Below are positions 39,059 to 53,647 of a DNA stretch of 64,000 nucleotides, piece after piece (position 1 is the stretch's first letter; each line of letters starts with the position of its first letter). The translations under genes were made by a program, and so were the position numbers. Below the pieces are notes generated by a model, which saw nothing but the letters and a program-made list of their open reading frames with translations, made no database searches and was not told the DNA's origin. The stretch spans positions 40,387,044 to 40,451,043 of the forward strand of contig NC_134649.1 in the NCBI RefSeq assembly GCF_030463565.1. The letters run 5' to 3'. Origin of the DNA: Pelecanus crispus (Eukaryota > Chordata > Aves > Pelecaniformes > Pelecanidae).

Positions 39059-42000
39059 GCAATGGATGTTAAAGCTGTTACGGATTCTACAGGCAGTATT
39101 TGGCTTCCATGACAGACTTGCAGCAAGAGTTAGTGCACAGTAAGTTTGCACTTACATTGTTAGAGACAGTTTTGTATAAATCTGTCTTAACCTAAACCTT
39201 TTGCTTATTTTGATCATGGAAAAAAACCCAGACTGTAATGCAGCAAGAGTTCAACATCTTGAAACTGTGGGAGCTGAGGGGTTTTTTTTCCACTTTTTTC
39301 TTAACTCCGTATTGAAGTTGCTGGGGGTTTCTTGGGTTTTTTGTTGGGTTTTTTTTCCCTTTTTTTTTCACAGGATTTGCTATTTTGGTGGCAATTTTCC
39401 AGTATTCCTGTAGCAAATCAGCCAAGCGGCGGCCCCTGTCCCTGCTGAGCAGGGAGAATGTGCAGTGCTCCTGGCCTCCCCGCTGAGCTCACGCAGGGGT
39501 GGGACTTGCTAAGCTGCTGAAATCGCAGCTAATGCCCACTGAGCATGCTGAGAAACAGTTTTTCAACTGCACCTAGTTTAAATTTTTTTTCTTCTATAAT
39601 TAGTAAAGATGCTCTTTGTCTCGGAGGATGATCTACGCGACAAATCAGGAGATTCTTGTTCATCATCCCCCTTCCCCCCGCCTGTGCTAGCGGTGAAGTA
39701 TTATTTTCCTGTAACAAAAATAGCTAAAGGGATTTTTCCCTCACTTCAACTGATGAGTATCAACTTGAAAAGCTGTAGCCCAAAAGAAGAAATCTGCAGG
39801 GAATAATAGCCCTAACGCTAGTTTTTGTTGCCACAAGCCCCATAGGAGTGTCAGTATTGTTGTTTAAATTGTAAATTCACAACTTTCTGATCCTTAAATC
39901 TAATTTAAATGCTTAAACAGTAGAACAAATATATTTTTAAATAATAAATTTGAGAAAGAAAAGCTTTCTTGGTGAGTTTTATTTTCCTCCTACCAAACAC
40001 ACACAAATCCCAATTATTTTAATGAGCAATATGGGAAGTGCTCAGAAAAGCGTACTGATGTGCTCAGACTTCAAGGTGGAAAAATGTGGGAGGACTTGTC
40101 AGCAGTTTGAGTGGCAAGCTTTTAGTGAGCGGGAGAAGTAATTTCTTTTGTGGTCAGGAATCTAATAGTCCCACATTCACCAAACATGAAGAAAAAGGGG
40201 GAATGAAGAGGGAGGAACATAGAAGAGTGGCATTGAGAAATAGTCAGGAATTTGGCTTTTAGAGTGAAGTTTAGAAGTGATCTGTTGTTTATGCTAAAGT
40301 TTAATCCTTATAAACTTGATAACGTAGACAGGTCTTGCATTCCTCCCCGAGGGTCACGGAAGGGCTAAGTTTAGCAAAGCGGAGGTATCTCAAGCACTCA
40401 GATCTATGCAGTTTTCAAGGCAGCAAACTTTTTTTGCTTATTCATCCTGTTCTAAACAGGTTTAGGGGTTTTTTTTTTTTTTTTCACTTACAAGCAGCCT
40501 TTTGAGACAAAATGTGAGTTAGTTTTAAAACCAAAATGTTTAAGCCCTAAAATATTTCCAAGTAATTTCAGAGTAGAAAGGTCACGGTGCTTTTGATGCA
40601 TTCATATTTAGAGCGTGATTACAATTGCAATCATACACATTGACAAGAAGATATTGTCTGGATTTGGTAGCTGCTCATTTAGTGACTCAGGCTTATTCCT
40701 GTTGTCCTTATGGAGCTCATACCAGGGTTTTCTTCTGCAGCCTTGTTGATTTACAGAGCAAAACTTTTTCAGTGACTGTGCCAGCAGCCCAGAAAACAGT
40801 TTGAAGTTCTGATACTGAGAAGAATCCTCTTGACTTTGAAGTGAGCAGTTTGAAATGCAAGTCGTTGATAGGGAAGGAGTGTGAGACCCTGCCACCAAAC
40901 TTTTTAACAGAACGTGCCTGCTGATGATGATTTGGTAAAAGAAAAAAAAAAAAAGTCAGGATGCAGCTTGGAGTTTTAGTTTGTCGGTGTCAGATAATGC
41001 AGTCTCTTGGTTTTGCATAGACTTTGAGTCATGAAAATAAGCGGCTGGAGGATTTTTGAGGATTGTGTTGCATGGAAATACTTGGATAAGGAAGCCCATG
41101 TAAGACCGCGTTGCTCAGACTGGAGGGGGGAAAGATGCAGCTTGCTTCTGGGAGCAGAATATGTGAGTTGCAGAGGTGATAGCTGGTAGGAGGATGGGAC
41201 CGGGAAGACTGAGACTTCTCATCACAGCTCCGGGTAGCGCAGAGAATGGGAGCAGGGGAGTATTCTTCAGTGTGGCCCTACTTCCCAGCTGTGCCTCTGC
41301 CCAAACTGCATCTTTCTGGCAATGCTTTTGGTTGCTCTCTAGGACTGATGCCCCTTCAGGATGCCAGTGTGGAAGCTCCTCCCAAGGAGCGCTTCTCAAA
41401 TGCTTTTATGGGAGAGAGTGAGGAGGTAAGAATGTATCCTTGCTTGTAGGCAGGAAGGAGTACACTGGGAAAAGTTTGAGAACCAGTGATTTAGGAAACT
41501 GAAGTGCCCTGGGGGTTCAGCGTGGAGCCCTTAAAATAGTTCACATGTCTCAACCTGAGTTGCAGTATCAGTTTATAGATACTTGGTAGAATATATGAGC
41601 CTTCTGCATTCATGTGCCCTTTAACTAAAGCCACTAAAAGAAATTATTTCCTGTGTTTTGGTGGCATTAGTTTGGAATAGCTTCTAATCGTGCTGCTAGA
41701 ATGCTTTCAGTAATGTGGCTGTAGATTAACTTTTGCCACAGCAAAGATCTGGAAGCTTCCTGTATAAATACAGCTAAAGTGAACCTTTGAAGAAAAGACG
41801 ACTGCTTGATCAAGTTAAGTAGGCTCTGCTTTGACTCCGAGACTGGCTTTCTGATTCAAAGTTCTCTTGCAGTTTCATGAATTTCAAGGATGTTGGGGCT
41901 CAAAATGGCCTGGAGGTTAATAGGGAACAAGGATACTTGTAGGGTGAAAGTCAGGTTCTAAGCTTGCCACAAACTTGCTTTGTTGTGCAGTTCTTCTAAT

Positions 42001-45000
42001 ATCCACCTCGGGGTTTGCTCGTATATGGAAATTTGTGTGTTAAACTGGAATGGGTGTTTGTTACACACTGTATACTCCTTGCACAACTTCGTGCAGGTTT
42101 TTGGTGCACACCAGTGATACGATTCCATGGCAATTCAGGCCGACCTGACGTGCTGCTGCCAGTCCTGCTCTCCTTCCCACCATCACTTTTGCCTCTGTTC
42201 TGGCCCATGCCTGCCCAAGTAGTGAACTATTCAGCAAGGCATGATGAAAAAAAGTGCATTTCATTTTTGGAAGTAAGAGTTTTCTGCTGGCTTCTGCCTG
42301 AACTGCTCAACTGCGGGGTCAGGTTAGCACCAGTGCAGAAAGGAATGGGGAGGCTGCACTGAAGCTGTGCCAGCTGAAGTCAGCTTGAAACTATTGCAGA
42401 ACTGCACCCTGCGAGTGAGGTTACTCCGGGTGAAGTTACACGAGACAGCTGAGTACATCCAACAGCTCTGCTCCTGAATGGCGAGAGTTTTGCTCCCCCT
42501 TCCTCTCCCACCCAACGGGGAGTTCTGCCTTTTCTGTTTGCCAGCTCTGGTTCTTACTGGATCCCTTTTCTGAACTCCTTCAGCTTGCTAACCCAGCAGA
42601 AAGCTCTGTTGGGGTTATTTGATGTTTTGGTTTTTGCTGGATTATTTTTTTGCCAAGATAGTGAACTGAATTGGCTCACCAAGAGATTTTGACAAGCTTC
42701 CAGAGCCCTCACAAAATAAATAGGGGAGAGCATATGGGTGGAAGTGCAGAGGATGTGGTGGGGACCGGAGAAGGGGAGCAGGGTCTCCGCCTTTCGGTGG
42801 CAGCACACAGTGCGGCCAGCGCGGGCCGTCCCCTGGAACTTCACCCTCCTTTTAAAGGAGGGTGCTCACCATACAGTGGATGGTAGCTCAGTCTGTGAAA
42901 CACTGTGGGTTTGTGCCCTTGGTCGCTGTGCATGGAGTACTGTCTTAAGATGAATGTTTAGTTTTCTGCTTGAAAATTGGTGGTGTAGTCTTTCCTTCGT
43001 CTGCTCTTGTTTGCTCAGGAAGCTGGTCAGATGTGAATTTTAATGTAGGCTTGATCTGTGATGGCGGAATGGTGTTATAATCTACACATGGTACTCAGCT
43101 GTTTCAAAATAGCAAATTCTTTTAGGTATATTTTTGCAGAAAGTAAATACAGCAGAGAGCTGAAGTGATGTCTCATTTCGGAAGATGGCAAAATGTTAAT
43201 TAGTATACAGTTATTACAAATCTGTGTAAATAAATGTACCACACAATATTCCTTATCCTTTTTTTTTTTACCTGGTAATTAGAAAGTCTTTATTTTGCAT
43301 TTTCTTGCCAGTCGTTATGACTTTTGAGATATCCAGACATACAGAAAATTATGAATCACTGAGGATGCAATGTCGATCAAGTTATAAAACATGTAGTAGT
43401 AAAAAAAACATAACATGAATTCCATCTAGCTTTGCTGAAAATGTAGAGACATGAGTGCGACTGGAACAATGCAAAAATTTAATTCAGCCAAGGCCAGTTG
43501 CAGCAGAAACTTGAATCCTATTTCTTTAATATGGAAAACGTGGTTATAGCAGCATATATTTGAAATAGAGCAATTGTCTGTGTACTGCAAATCCCAGTGT
43601 GTGCTGCTCCGTCTGCTCACTGTGAGTTGAGGCTTTTAGTTTCATAGCTAGTGAGACTATTTGGTCTAGTAGAACTTGAGGCAGCATTTTGACTATTTGA
43701 GTTTGAATAGAGTTATTTAAATGTTAGCATGTCATGACATCTCCAAATGCATATTGTTGTGCAAAAAATTCATGCTGGGTGTGAGCAAAATGTCTCATAA
43801 GCAAGAAGTCTCATCTTTTGTGACGGTAATCTTTTATTTAATGAAAAACTTCACAAATAACCCCAAATCAATCACGTTGCAATAAAGGAACTAAGCAGGT
43901 TGTATTTGCCGTGTTATGCTTCGTGGCCCACAGCAGTTGTTCTGACTTTGCAGTGTGGTAGCTGAATACCTAGGTGAGCAGTCGGGTGACATGTGTAGGT
44001 AGGGTTCCTATGTACTTCATCTGCACGGCTGTGTCCACTCCCTGCCCGTGCCCCCAGATAAGTGCCCAGGGTTGGGACACATCCTTTATCTGACAGTGGC
44101 CAGGCAGAAGGTGGAAAGTTTTACTAAGTAAAAGATGGTGTATTTTGGGGCACGCCATCCCAAACCTGTCTCTTTGGGTAAGTGTCTTGTCAGGGAACAC
44201 CTCTGCTGGGGTTAAAACTATGACTTGTGAAATACATAAAGGAAATACCTTAATGCTGCCCTTCAATGGTCCTGTTTGGAGTGGGTGTTCTTGGGTCTGC
44301 CTGAGATGGGAGGCACTTGGATGCCCAAGTCCCGAGCTGATGGCATCCGTTACACACCTATGGAAATCGCTGTTGGTGCTGCTAGAATGGTGGTGCTTGT
44401 TACCTTTCCAGCTTAGCTCCTGAAACACTTGGAGCATGGTGTGGGTCGGTTGGAGAAATTCAAGAAGCTGAGCACAGAAGTGCTTGCGTCTGGTGGCACA
44501 AGTCCATCGTTTGGTGGATTCTCTTCAGCCACTGTGGGTTCAGAGTATCCTTTAGGAGAAGTTCAGATATAGAATTTGTAAAAAGATAAAAAAATCACAG
44601 ACTGGGAAAAGTCTTTCCCCACAAGCTGCCAGAGAACATAAGAGTGAAATTAATGTGTCACAGCTCCTATTTCCTGCTCCTGTATTTCTAAGTCTTACAT
44701 ATACTGATAGAAGTAATAAATTAATAAAGAATAAAGCGCTAGCATATTCGAAAAGCGAGACTATGCATTGAAACCTGCAGTCATTAGTTAGGCCTTTCTT
44801 GGGCATAGCTTGGGCCTGTCAGCTTGAAACTGGTCAGCAGAAATTTGTTGAATCGCATGGGGAGAAGAGGACCTTGAAGGAGCAGGGAGAATGGAAGGGC
44901 ATGTCCAAATGTTGATGTAACTTCTCTACTTTTGCAGAACTGTATGCAAATGTAACCAGGATCCTTTTGGTGAAATCCTTTGAATGAAAATTCCTTCCTT

Positions 45001-47929
45001 TTTTTTTTTTAAACCATGTGACTCAGCAGAGACTGATGGGGTGATTTAGGAGCGGGCTGTTCTTGCGAGCAAAGTTTGTAGCTTTCTGTTGCTCTTCCAG
45101 TGTCAGAGTTTAAGGCATCACTCCTTTTTCTGAGTGATAGTGAAGTAGGCTGTTCCCGTGAGAGTCACTGTGTTGGGGCAACATTTGCAAGGAATTCTGA
45201 TATTTTCAGTTTTACGCGAAAGAGAAGGTTGTGAGGGAGGAAATAAATGGCCTTGACATATATTGAAAAATGATGGAAACTTTTCAGCATTTTGTAAAAC
45301 AAAATTACCTAAGTTGTTAAGAAAGGTGGTTGTTACTGAAACGGTATGTGGGTTTAAAATGTAGAAATTCATCTTGAACAATGGGACTCGCTATGGAGTT
45401 CTGTTAGTATTGAGAAGGTTTAATTTAGCTTAGGTTAAAATCTCTCCAGTTAAACTGATCATCCCCGCTTTTTGGGAGGCTGCCGCTTCTCACCCAGGGC
45501 GCGTGTGTGGGTCCTTAGCCCGTACTGACCATGAATGAAACAAGTGAAATGGCCACAGTGATTTAATTTTTTTTTTCAGGTGTTTTTTCCTCACCCAAAA
45601 GTTCAAGATGCAATTCTGCCAGGGCAGTTTGTCCCCCACCTGGTTCTGCTTACTTCTGTTGATTTAGGCCTAGTTATCACGTGTATGGCTCAAAACACTG
45701 TGTGTGACATCTCAGAAGTAGTATTCTTATTTTACTGACAGAAAAATTAAGGCACAAAAAAGGATTAGCTTGCATAGGACATCTTATAGGCAGTTTTTTG
45801 GACTCCTGGTCTAGTGGTGCGAATTGCCTCTCAAGACTTTTTTAGGTAGCCATCTCAGCCACACCAATCCTCACCTCTTCCCACACGTCCATGTTCTGTA
45901 GCGCTGTGTTGCTTCTGTATATACCTTTGGTTTCTTTCAGTAAAGCAACCAGTGGTTTTAATAGTGATGGTAATAGGCGTGGTGGGGAGTACATTGTGTA
46001 GTGGATACAGGTGAAAAAAAATCTCCTGTATGTGTTGTTGATGGGGAAGCATGGTAGAATGAGCCAGGGTATTTTTTCCTGCTTGTTTTCACTAGCATTG
46101 TAATGCTACAAGATAGTTTGGGTTAAGAACAATGTTGCTACTGATTTGTACCATCAGGACCGATTAATTGTGTGAAGGGGCCTTCAGAGTATCTTGGCAA
46201 ACTGTGTTTGGATGCTTAGTGCACACAAAGTCTATCTATCTGCATTATTCAGGAAGATAATTCCTGTCCGTCCTGATTTCCTCCTGTGTTGAGATCATTC
46301 TCCTTTCTGACTGTTACCCAGCTGAGTGAGGCCTTGATAGTTCTCAGTTTTTCCATAATGACAAAATCAAATTAGCCCTATGATGACTGGTGCTTGTGAA
46401 ATTCCTCTCGGTTAAAGCACATTGCCCTGAATATTTTCTGGCTATTTTTTTCTTGGGAGAATTCAGCGCCTTGTGTTTGAAAGGGAAAGGAGAAAAGATG
46501 CAGATTAGGAAAAGCTGGTGTTTAAGGTACAGGGAGGAGCACATAGCTTGCTTCTAGAACATAATCTGTCCAGCTGTGACTTAGTCATCTTCAGTCTTAT
46601 ATAAAATGCTTCCAATCTAAATAGTTGAGCATGTCCCTCCTGAATGCAGCAAACCAGTGTCTTTTATGCTTATGTGAATCTGTTACAGGCGCAAGCCATC
46701 TTCTTAGGAGTGCCTTCATACTTGTGAACCTGCAGCATCCATCATGCTGTCAAGCCTCATTTACTCATGTGATGGGATTTTTTTTTTTTTGTTGTTGTTC
46801 CGTTCCACAATTTTTCCAAGTTTAAAGAGGTTCTTTGCTGTTGGCAGGGAGTGCAGCACTGATAATCCCAGACAGGAGAGTGGAGAACGTAATGTGGGAA
46901 CAAGAGTGACCCTCCTGAGTCAGAGGGAAGGTTTTGTTCGTCTCTGACAGGGCCAAAAATTGATGCTTAGGGAAGAATGTAAGGCGAGAGGATCACAGGA
47001 TCTTGGCTAGGATCTCTAATTTCAGTGTAGTAGTTCATGCTGTTACATTAAATACAGCCCTGCTCTCAGTCACTTTGATTTCACATACCTATTCTTGAAG
47101 GAAAGGGGGATAACTTGACTATTATGACATGCTTTTGTGTGGAGAAATATATGTCCACATTAATCCTTTGTTTATATAATTATGGGGGTTTTTGAGGGGC
47201 GGGGGAGACTCTTGTGAGTGACTGAAGTAAGAACTGGTAAGCTTTGTAGGAACTGGCCCGTGTGAGTTGAAAGATACTCTGTGCTAGTTAAGGGGTGATG
47301 TACATCCTTACTTAGGTAGTCAAGGAAACCGGTGCCGTGAGTGTGCTGTTAAATAAACATATTGATAAAGATAGGTGCTGATAAATCTTACTGCCATGAA
47401 CATGGAAGAAATAATTTAAAATTATATCAATACATTTGCCACTAATACATGTTTCATGGAACTGTGGGGAAGCTAACATCTTAAGTCACCTGTGTATGCA
47501 GTGGAAGAACAGTCTCCTTTGGAGGTGTAGTTAAAGCTGGAGCTTCACTTGACTGTCTGAAGCATTCTTCAAAGGCTTCCAAGAAAGTGTTTGATGTAGT
47601 TTTAGTTTTTAAAAAAAGTTTTTTTACACTTTTTTCATAAAACCTACAAATGTACTGTGCTCACACTGAAGACTTAATGGCTTGGGTTGATGCTGCCTGG
47701 GGACCTCTAGGCTGCAGTCTGTTGCATGATTTTAAATTCCCCCCAAAGAATTGTAGTACACCCATACACTAGTTTTTAGGGTGTGCTTGACAAACATGGT
47801 CTAGCTCGTTTGTAAGCTGCGATGCCAAGTGTAGCAATGACTAGGTGAGATTTTCCAGTCTTTGTTAGGTGGAAAGTCAGATCATCAGAAGGTTATTTTT
47901 GGCCTTAAAATGCATAGTTACGCAAACAC

Positions 47930-48066
47930 TTAGTGGCCCTGGAGAAGAAATGAGCAAAGCCCTGAGCAACCTGATCCAAGTTGGCCCTGCTTTGGGGAGA
48001 GGAGGGGGTTTCAGTCAGTTAACCTTCAGCGGTCCCTTCCAGCCTGGATTATTCTGTGGTTCTGTG
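47930..48066 (+). mobile_element. CR1 LINE, 3' end fragment
   Basis: Contains 'gcaaagccctgagcaacctg', a hallmark CR1 phrase, then 'ggtcccttccagcctggatt' and the tail 'attctgtggttctgtgg'. It is a 5'-truncated copy, better preserved than the others in the window. Confidence 0.9.
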
Positions 48067-48419
48067 GAAGTTGGACTGGGTGTAGGAGGTGTGGGGGGCA
48101 TGCCTGTTTTGCGTGGAGAGGCCAAGAGTTAGGAAGAAAGCAGGATACTTTAACACTAGAAATGGTTGTGCTGGAGATACTGCATTAACAGTGGAGATCT
48201 AAATTATCTGGGATTGTGACTTGGAAAGGACACACTTAGCTTTATAGAAGGTTGTGAGATGAAATCAGCTTCTAATTTACTGTTCTTTAGAATCTTTTTA
48301 TCTGGATAGCATAAAATATTTGATAAAGCTTCTGTCAGAGAGATGCTAGTGGGATAATAAAGTATATTTAGGGAGCTCTGAATTGTTTTGCTACATTTCA
48401 ACAAAAGATAGCAATCCAT

Positions 48420-49030
48420 CTAGTTGCAAGGTGATGCATTTGTTAGCAAAACTGCAAACCCACCTATACATTGTGAAATAACATTTTGGAAAGCAGTAGC
48501 TCAAAGGGCTTTGAGGTCTTTACAGCTAGTTGCCTCTACATGGTACTTGGGCCAGTATTTTATTTAAAAGGATTAATGTGATTCTTGGGCATATTGAGGA
48601 GGGGGAAAGGAATGTGAAGCAAAAATAAGTAATCTTATAAACACAGCAACGTTGAGACTGATACTGGAATTGAATTTTGGTTTCCATGCTTCAAGAAGAA
48701 TGCCAGTGTATTTGGAGAGAATTCAAAGGACAGCTGCAGAAATGATCCAGGGACTGGAAAATAAGCCTCATGATGTGAGGCTTAAAGGAGCTCAACTTAC
48801 TCAGCTTATTGAAAAGACAATTGAGGGAGGACTTGATCTTTCTCTAAAAGGACTTGTGAGATTTGCTGACAAAGGCATAGCAATATCAACTGAGGTTAGA
48901 CAAATTCAATCTTGAAGTACAGTTTCTTAGCAATGATAATAATTAAACTTTGGAATGGTTTACAGGGAAGGGGAAAGGAGCAAATGTTCATCTTAGTATT
49001 TTAAGATAGGCTCAACTCATTTCTTTCTGG
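48420..49030 (+). mobile_element. Ancient CR1/L3-like LINE remnant
   Basis: Starts 'gcaaggtgatgcatttg' and continues through 'agaattcaaaggacagctgc' and 'aaatgatccagggactggaa'. A frame of about 80 codons at 48652-48915 is the eroded C-terminus of the LINE ORF and untranslated tail, not a host gene. It is much more diverged than the CR1 copy just upstream. Confidence 0.8.
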
Positions 49031-52000
49031 AGAAAATATATTGTGTTTTGGGGTTTTTTTTAAGTGATGATATTACTCCTTTCCTGACACTGGACTTTAA
49101 GAATCTTTAAAGGTTTCTTACCATTATCAGTTGGTGCAAGTTCAGATACATGCCTCGCAAGTCAAAGCCAAGATCATGAAATTAAGGTGAATTTAGAGGG
49201 GAAATAGTTAACCTGGTGCTAGAGTACTGCCTTACATAAGGCACATAAGATGTGAAGGGAACTCTGAAATTTAACACTTTGTGGCTTGCATCGTTGGAAC
49301 TCAGTTCTTTCCCATACTGCGTTGCTTCAGATGTTTAAGATATGGTTAAGGCTTTTTGAAAGTCTCTACAGAGAAGCCCTGATGTAACTGTGTACACTCA
49401 CTGTATTCAGATGAGCATTTCTGAATTCCAGTTGACCACAGCAGAAGTCTAAATCTTTTTCACCCTTTTTTAGAAACAGTACTAAAAAAACTGTACAATG
49501 GCAATATGATTACAATTCCTCTGCGAGACAAAGTAAGCACAAGCTCTCCTGGTAGGTTTCATTCTTAAATTAATGTAGGATATTCTCTGTCTCTCAAGTT
49601 AACTGGACTTAGTTGGAAAGTTTATTCGTGCTTGAAACAATATTAAATAATTGTCAGAAGCGGTATTCTAATGGCACTTGTTTGCTGGTTTTCGTGCCAT
49701 CCAAATGGGAGTACTTCAGCGATTCTGCTCCTTCCTCACTTTGTGAATTTACCTGGGGAATTGAGTGACTCAGTTTGGTAATGGCTCCAGATCGTGCTTC
49801 TACTTTTTATTTGCATTTGTCTGTTCCACCACTCCCTCAATGGCTGCCGAGTTTCTGTATTTCCATAGATTACCTTGTTCCAGATGCCTTTGCAGGCATG
49901 CAGAGCTCTTAAATTCCGTTCTGGTAGCTCTCAAAATCTGCTGCTTTGTGCAGGTAGAGCTCTGGTTGGGCCTGCCCGTGCGCACGCTCGTCCCTGCCTG
50001 CGCAGAGGAGGACGTGGAACTACCTGGGCTGCTCTCGCCTCCTCTCCTGCACGGCTGCATTCCTGCCTCTCCTCTCCTCCTCCGGGTCCAGCCAGGGAGG
50101 AGCCCCATCGCTCGCTCTCATCTGTGCAGCTGTGCACTGAGGAAACACTTCTGTGTCCTAAGGAAGAAGAGGCAGGTCAAAACTCTGTAGCTTTTTGAAC
50201 ATTGAGCCTATCGATTTGTCACATAAATCGAGCTATTTCTGAGGTGGGAAAGAGGTTGTCTAGCAACTGCAAGTTTCCTTGCTTAGGGCTAAAGGGACAG
50301 TAAACTGCAGAAACATGTTGGGGCACTACACAGTGTAAAGCAAAGGCCTCCAGCTTCAAGACCTGGTGCAGCAATCCTTGCTGCTCACCTTGTCCAGACA
50401 GCCCTATCTGTCTTAACCTGCAGAAGTGACTCGCAGGAAGTGCTACACACAAAAGAGGTTGTAAAGGCTTAGCAGTAAAGAAAGCTTTCCCCTTCCTTCC
50501 CTTCCCTCTCTGCTGTGTCATCACCCCCCTCTCCCCAGCATCGAGAAGCTGATGGATATGACCTGCTGGAGGAGGGTTGTCAGCCTCTTCAGCATGAGCA
50601 ACTCTCGCGTTTCAACCTCTTAGTTTCGTCGTGTGGTCGTGCGTACCTGTGCTTAGTTGCGTTTGCAATAACCATGAAAACATCCTCAATATATTACTCT
50701 GCTCATAATTCAACGTTCAAAAAAACCCAGCGGTTGTGGTAGCAGATAGCATTTCGTTATTGCTGTGTTACAGAACCACTTGCTCAGCATCGCTTTCGTG
50801 TGAGCTCCGCAACGAGCACTCTTGGCCAACTGTTTGATGTCAGTACTCCTGTGCTACCACCCACATGCAGTTAAGGTGGTTGGTTACAGTGCTGTGCGCT
50901 CACAGAGAAGCTCTTCTCAAAGAAAGAAATTACTAATTTATCTGCAAGTCACCAGAAATAAATCTGGTTTCAGTGACTTTTGTCTTTATTCAGTCACCGG
51001 TCGCAGGTTTGTGACTGCCGATTTCTGGTTATCTGCATTTACTTTGAAAATGTGTTCAACTGGATTATCCGCTTTTCATCTTGTTAACAGAAAATGGGCT
51101 AGTCAAAAAAGTGACCGTGGCTCTCAGTGCTGTCTGTACTGCTGAGCTTTGCATTTCTGGCCAGCAGTTATGAAGCAGGTATTTGGAAGCTTCCTGAATA
51201 AGTGTCACACCTTCTTCTCTGTGGTTGTGAGAACAGGTCTTTGATTGTCTTGTTTTAGCAAAAACTTATAAAAATAACTTATCAAAATTTATATTCCTTA
51301 AAGCTTGATGGCCCAGTGTGTTGTTTGCTGATGGCTTATTCTGTAAATCTGACTACTGTAATGTTGCAATTGGGTGAGCACCTACCGTGCACGGGGGATC
51401 GAACATGCAGAGCCGCAGCATGCCAAGCTGCCGTATCAGTAGTATCTGCATTTTGGGATCAGCACATATCTTGTCAGTGCCAAAATACAATGTAACATGA
51501 ATGCAAGTAAGCCAGAAAAGTGAACCGCTGTAAAGAACATCTCTTGAAGATAATTCAGCGTCAGCAAGCAGGTAGAAGCCCCAGAAGGGGAAATAAGGCT
51601 TTTTGGCTGATATGCTGCCTTTGGGCCTTTGTGATTGCTCTCCACCACTGTCCTACTGACTCTGCTCTCTAACAGGCTTTATGCTGGCAAAACTAGATCT
51701 GCAGGAAATATGTGAATTTTCTAGGGGTCTCAGTGACCAGAAGTGTCACTGGGCACCAGTGCCTGGGCAAGTGCCACAGTTGGTGGGGTTTCCTACAAGG
51801 ACGTCCCTGAGAAGGCGATGTGGTGGGGCAGTGCAGCGGGCTGAGCTTTGAAACCTGCCACAATGCTGGGAGATTGCTGAAATCCTGATTAACCGTGTAA
51901 AATCCACTGGATTTTAATGCTTCTCAGTGATTACATAGCTCAATTAGTAAATGTATCCGACTGCCTTGCTGTGTGCGGTGCAGGTTGCAGGTGTTTTCGT

Positions 52001-53647
52001 AGCCAGGTTTCCCACTCGAGGTGTGTCGGACAAACCGGTGTTTGTTGGGACGCAGCACACAAGCGTTACATAAGCTTGGAGCAACTTCCTTACAACATGG
52101 AGAAAAATGTATTTGCATGATCTCGAGCCCAGGTGCAAGGCTGCAAAACTCGACGGTCACAAACTGCAGGGGCCAGGCTGGAGCCGGGAGGGCACTTGGT
52201 GATGGTTTGAGCCAGGGGGAAGGGTCAAAACGAGCTCTATAATGGAAGGCAAGGCTCAACCTTCACTTGGCAGCTGCGACTCCGCAATTGCCACACTGTG
52301 TGATGTTGCCATGGCTGCCCGGGCTGTCCCTGCGTGTTTTCCTGGTGTGTGAGAGCACGGCCGAAGCTGCCGGCAACCGAGAGCTGCCGTACGTGTTTGG
52401 GGAGCTCAGGCGTGCGCTGGCAAGCTGCGGTGACAGGAGGATCCCCGGCTGGGAGATTTGAGGCTTTGAGCTCAGTCTCTCCCCTGTCTCTTCCCTCCAA
52501 CGGATCAGAGGACGAGCTGTGGTTTTTGCAGGACTTTAAAACCCCCTTTTACTTCTTTCTCGCTATCGTAAGGTCCTTCGTTCTGCTTGAAGCCATGGTC
52601 GCGCTAGGAGCAGGGTGGCAATGTGAAATAGAGGATCCTGGAGGGCACGGAGGGAGGCCTGGGGAGGCTTACCGGGCCTGGACGGGCTCTGGCGTGTTTT
52701 GATCCAAGATCCTTTGGCCGCGTTGCCATCTGCATAGCCTGTGAATAGTTTTCTCTGGCACAGACCTTGTTCCTCAGTGTTGCATCATCTCTGGGAGAAA
52801 GGCCAGGTCCGGAGCCCCAGCACAAAGGCTTTCTGAAGCCGATGAAGCTTGTTCTGTGTGCGGAGCATCTCTCTCCTTCCTGTCGTCCTTTCCACGGGAT
52901 TCCTGAAGCGGCCTCCGTCCCAGCACCCCTTCGTCAACAGCTGCTTTATCTCCGTCGCTTCCTGCACACCTGGCTGATGCAACGTCTGCCTTGGAAGCCG
53001 CTGCTGGAGTCTCCTCTGGAGCTGGGTTGTTTGCCCTGGCTGGGAGTGGCCAGGCAGGCAGCCCTCATCACGTGGGGGCCTTAAATAGATGTATGAAGGA
53101 CATACAGCCAGACCTGCGAGGCAGAGAGTATTTAGTGGGATTATGGAGAAATCTTTTTTCCAATTCTAGGACTGGAGGTTGCAATCCTACTCCTGGCAAC
53201 TTGTTTGTGGTTAGCCTTCCACTGGTTGCAACTTCGGGACGCTGCTCCGTGCCAGTAAATTCTGCTGATTCCCCTTCTATATTCAGCGACTTCCCGTGAC
53301 TCTGGACTGTCCGGATTCTCATGGGAACTGTAATTCTCTGGGTTTGGATTTGATCCTAGTTATTGCCCTTTATTGCTCTGTTTCCCTCTGACCTTGCATG
53401 TGGTATAGGCTTTTCTCTGAAATCCCTTCAAAATACAATTTCAAGGTCTACAGGTGGTGGGGTATTTTTTTGGGGGGTGTTGTCTGACAGCCTTTTTAAT
53501 TTAGGGTTTGTCTACTTAGGAAAGTTCAATAGTTACACAGGTACAACCATTCATGTGAATACTATTACATTCATAAGCAACAAAATCTAGAACAAAGAAA
53601 CACTCTGGTCTGCTAGGATTAAACCAGTGTCATTTACATTATTTAAA

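Noticed and set aside
48652-48915. 87-codon ORF in SETD5 intron
   Set aside because: It matches the pattern of an eroded CR1/L3 LINE, not a host gene.
49765-50190. 141-codon plus-strand ORF
   Set aside because: No domain and cysteine/leucine-rich random composition, with no convincing splice context.
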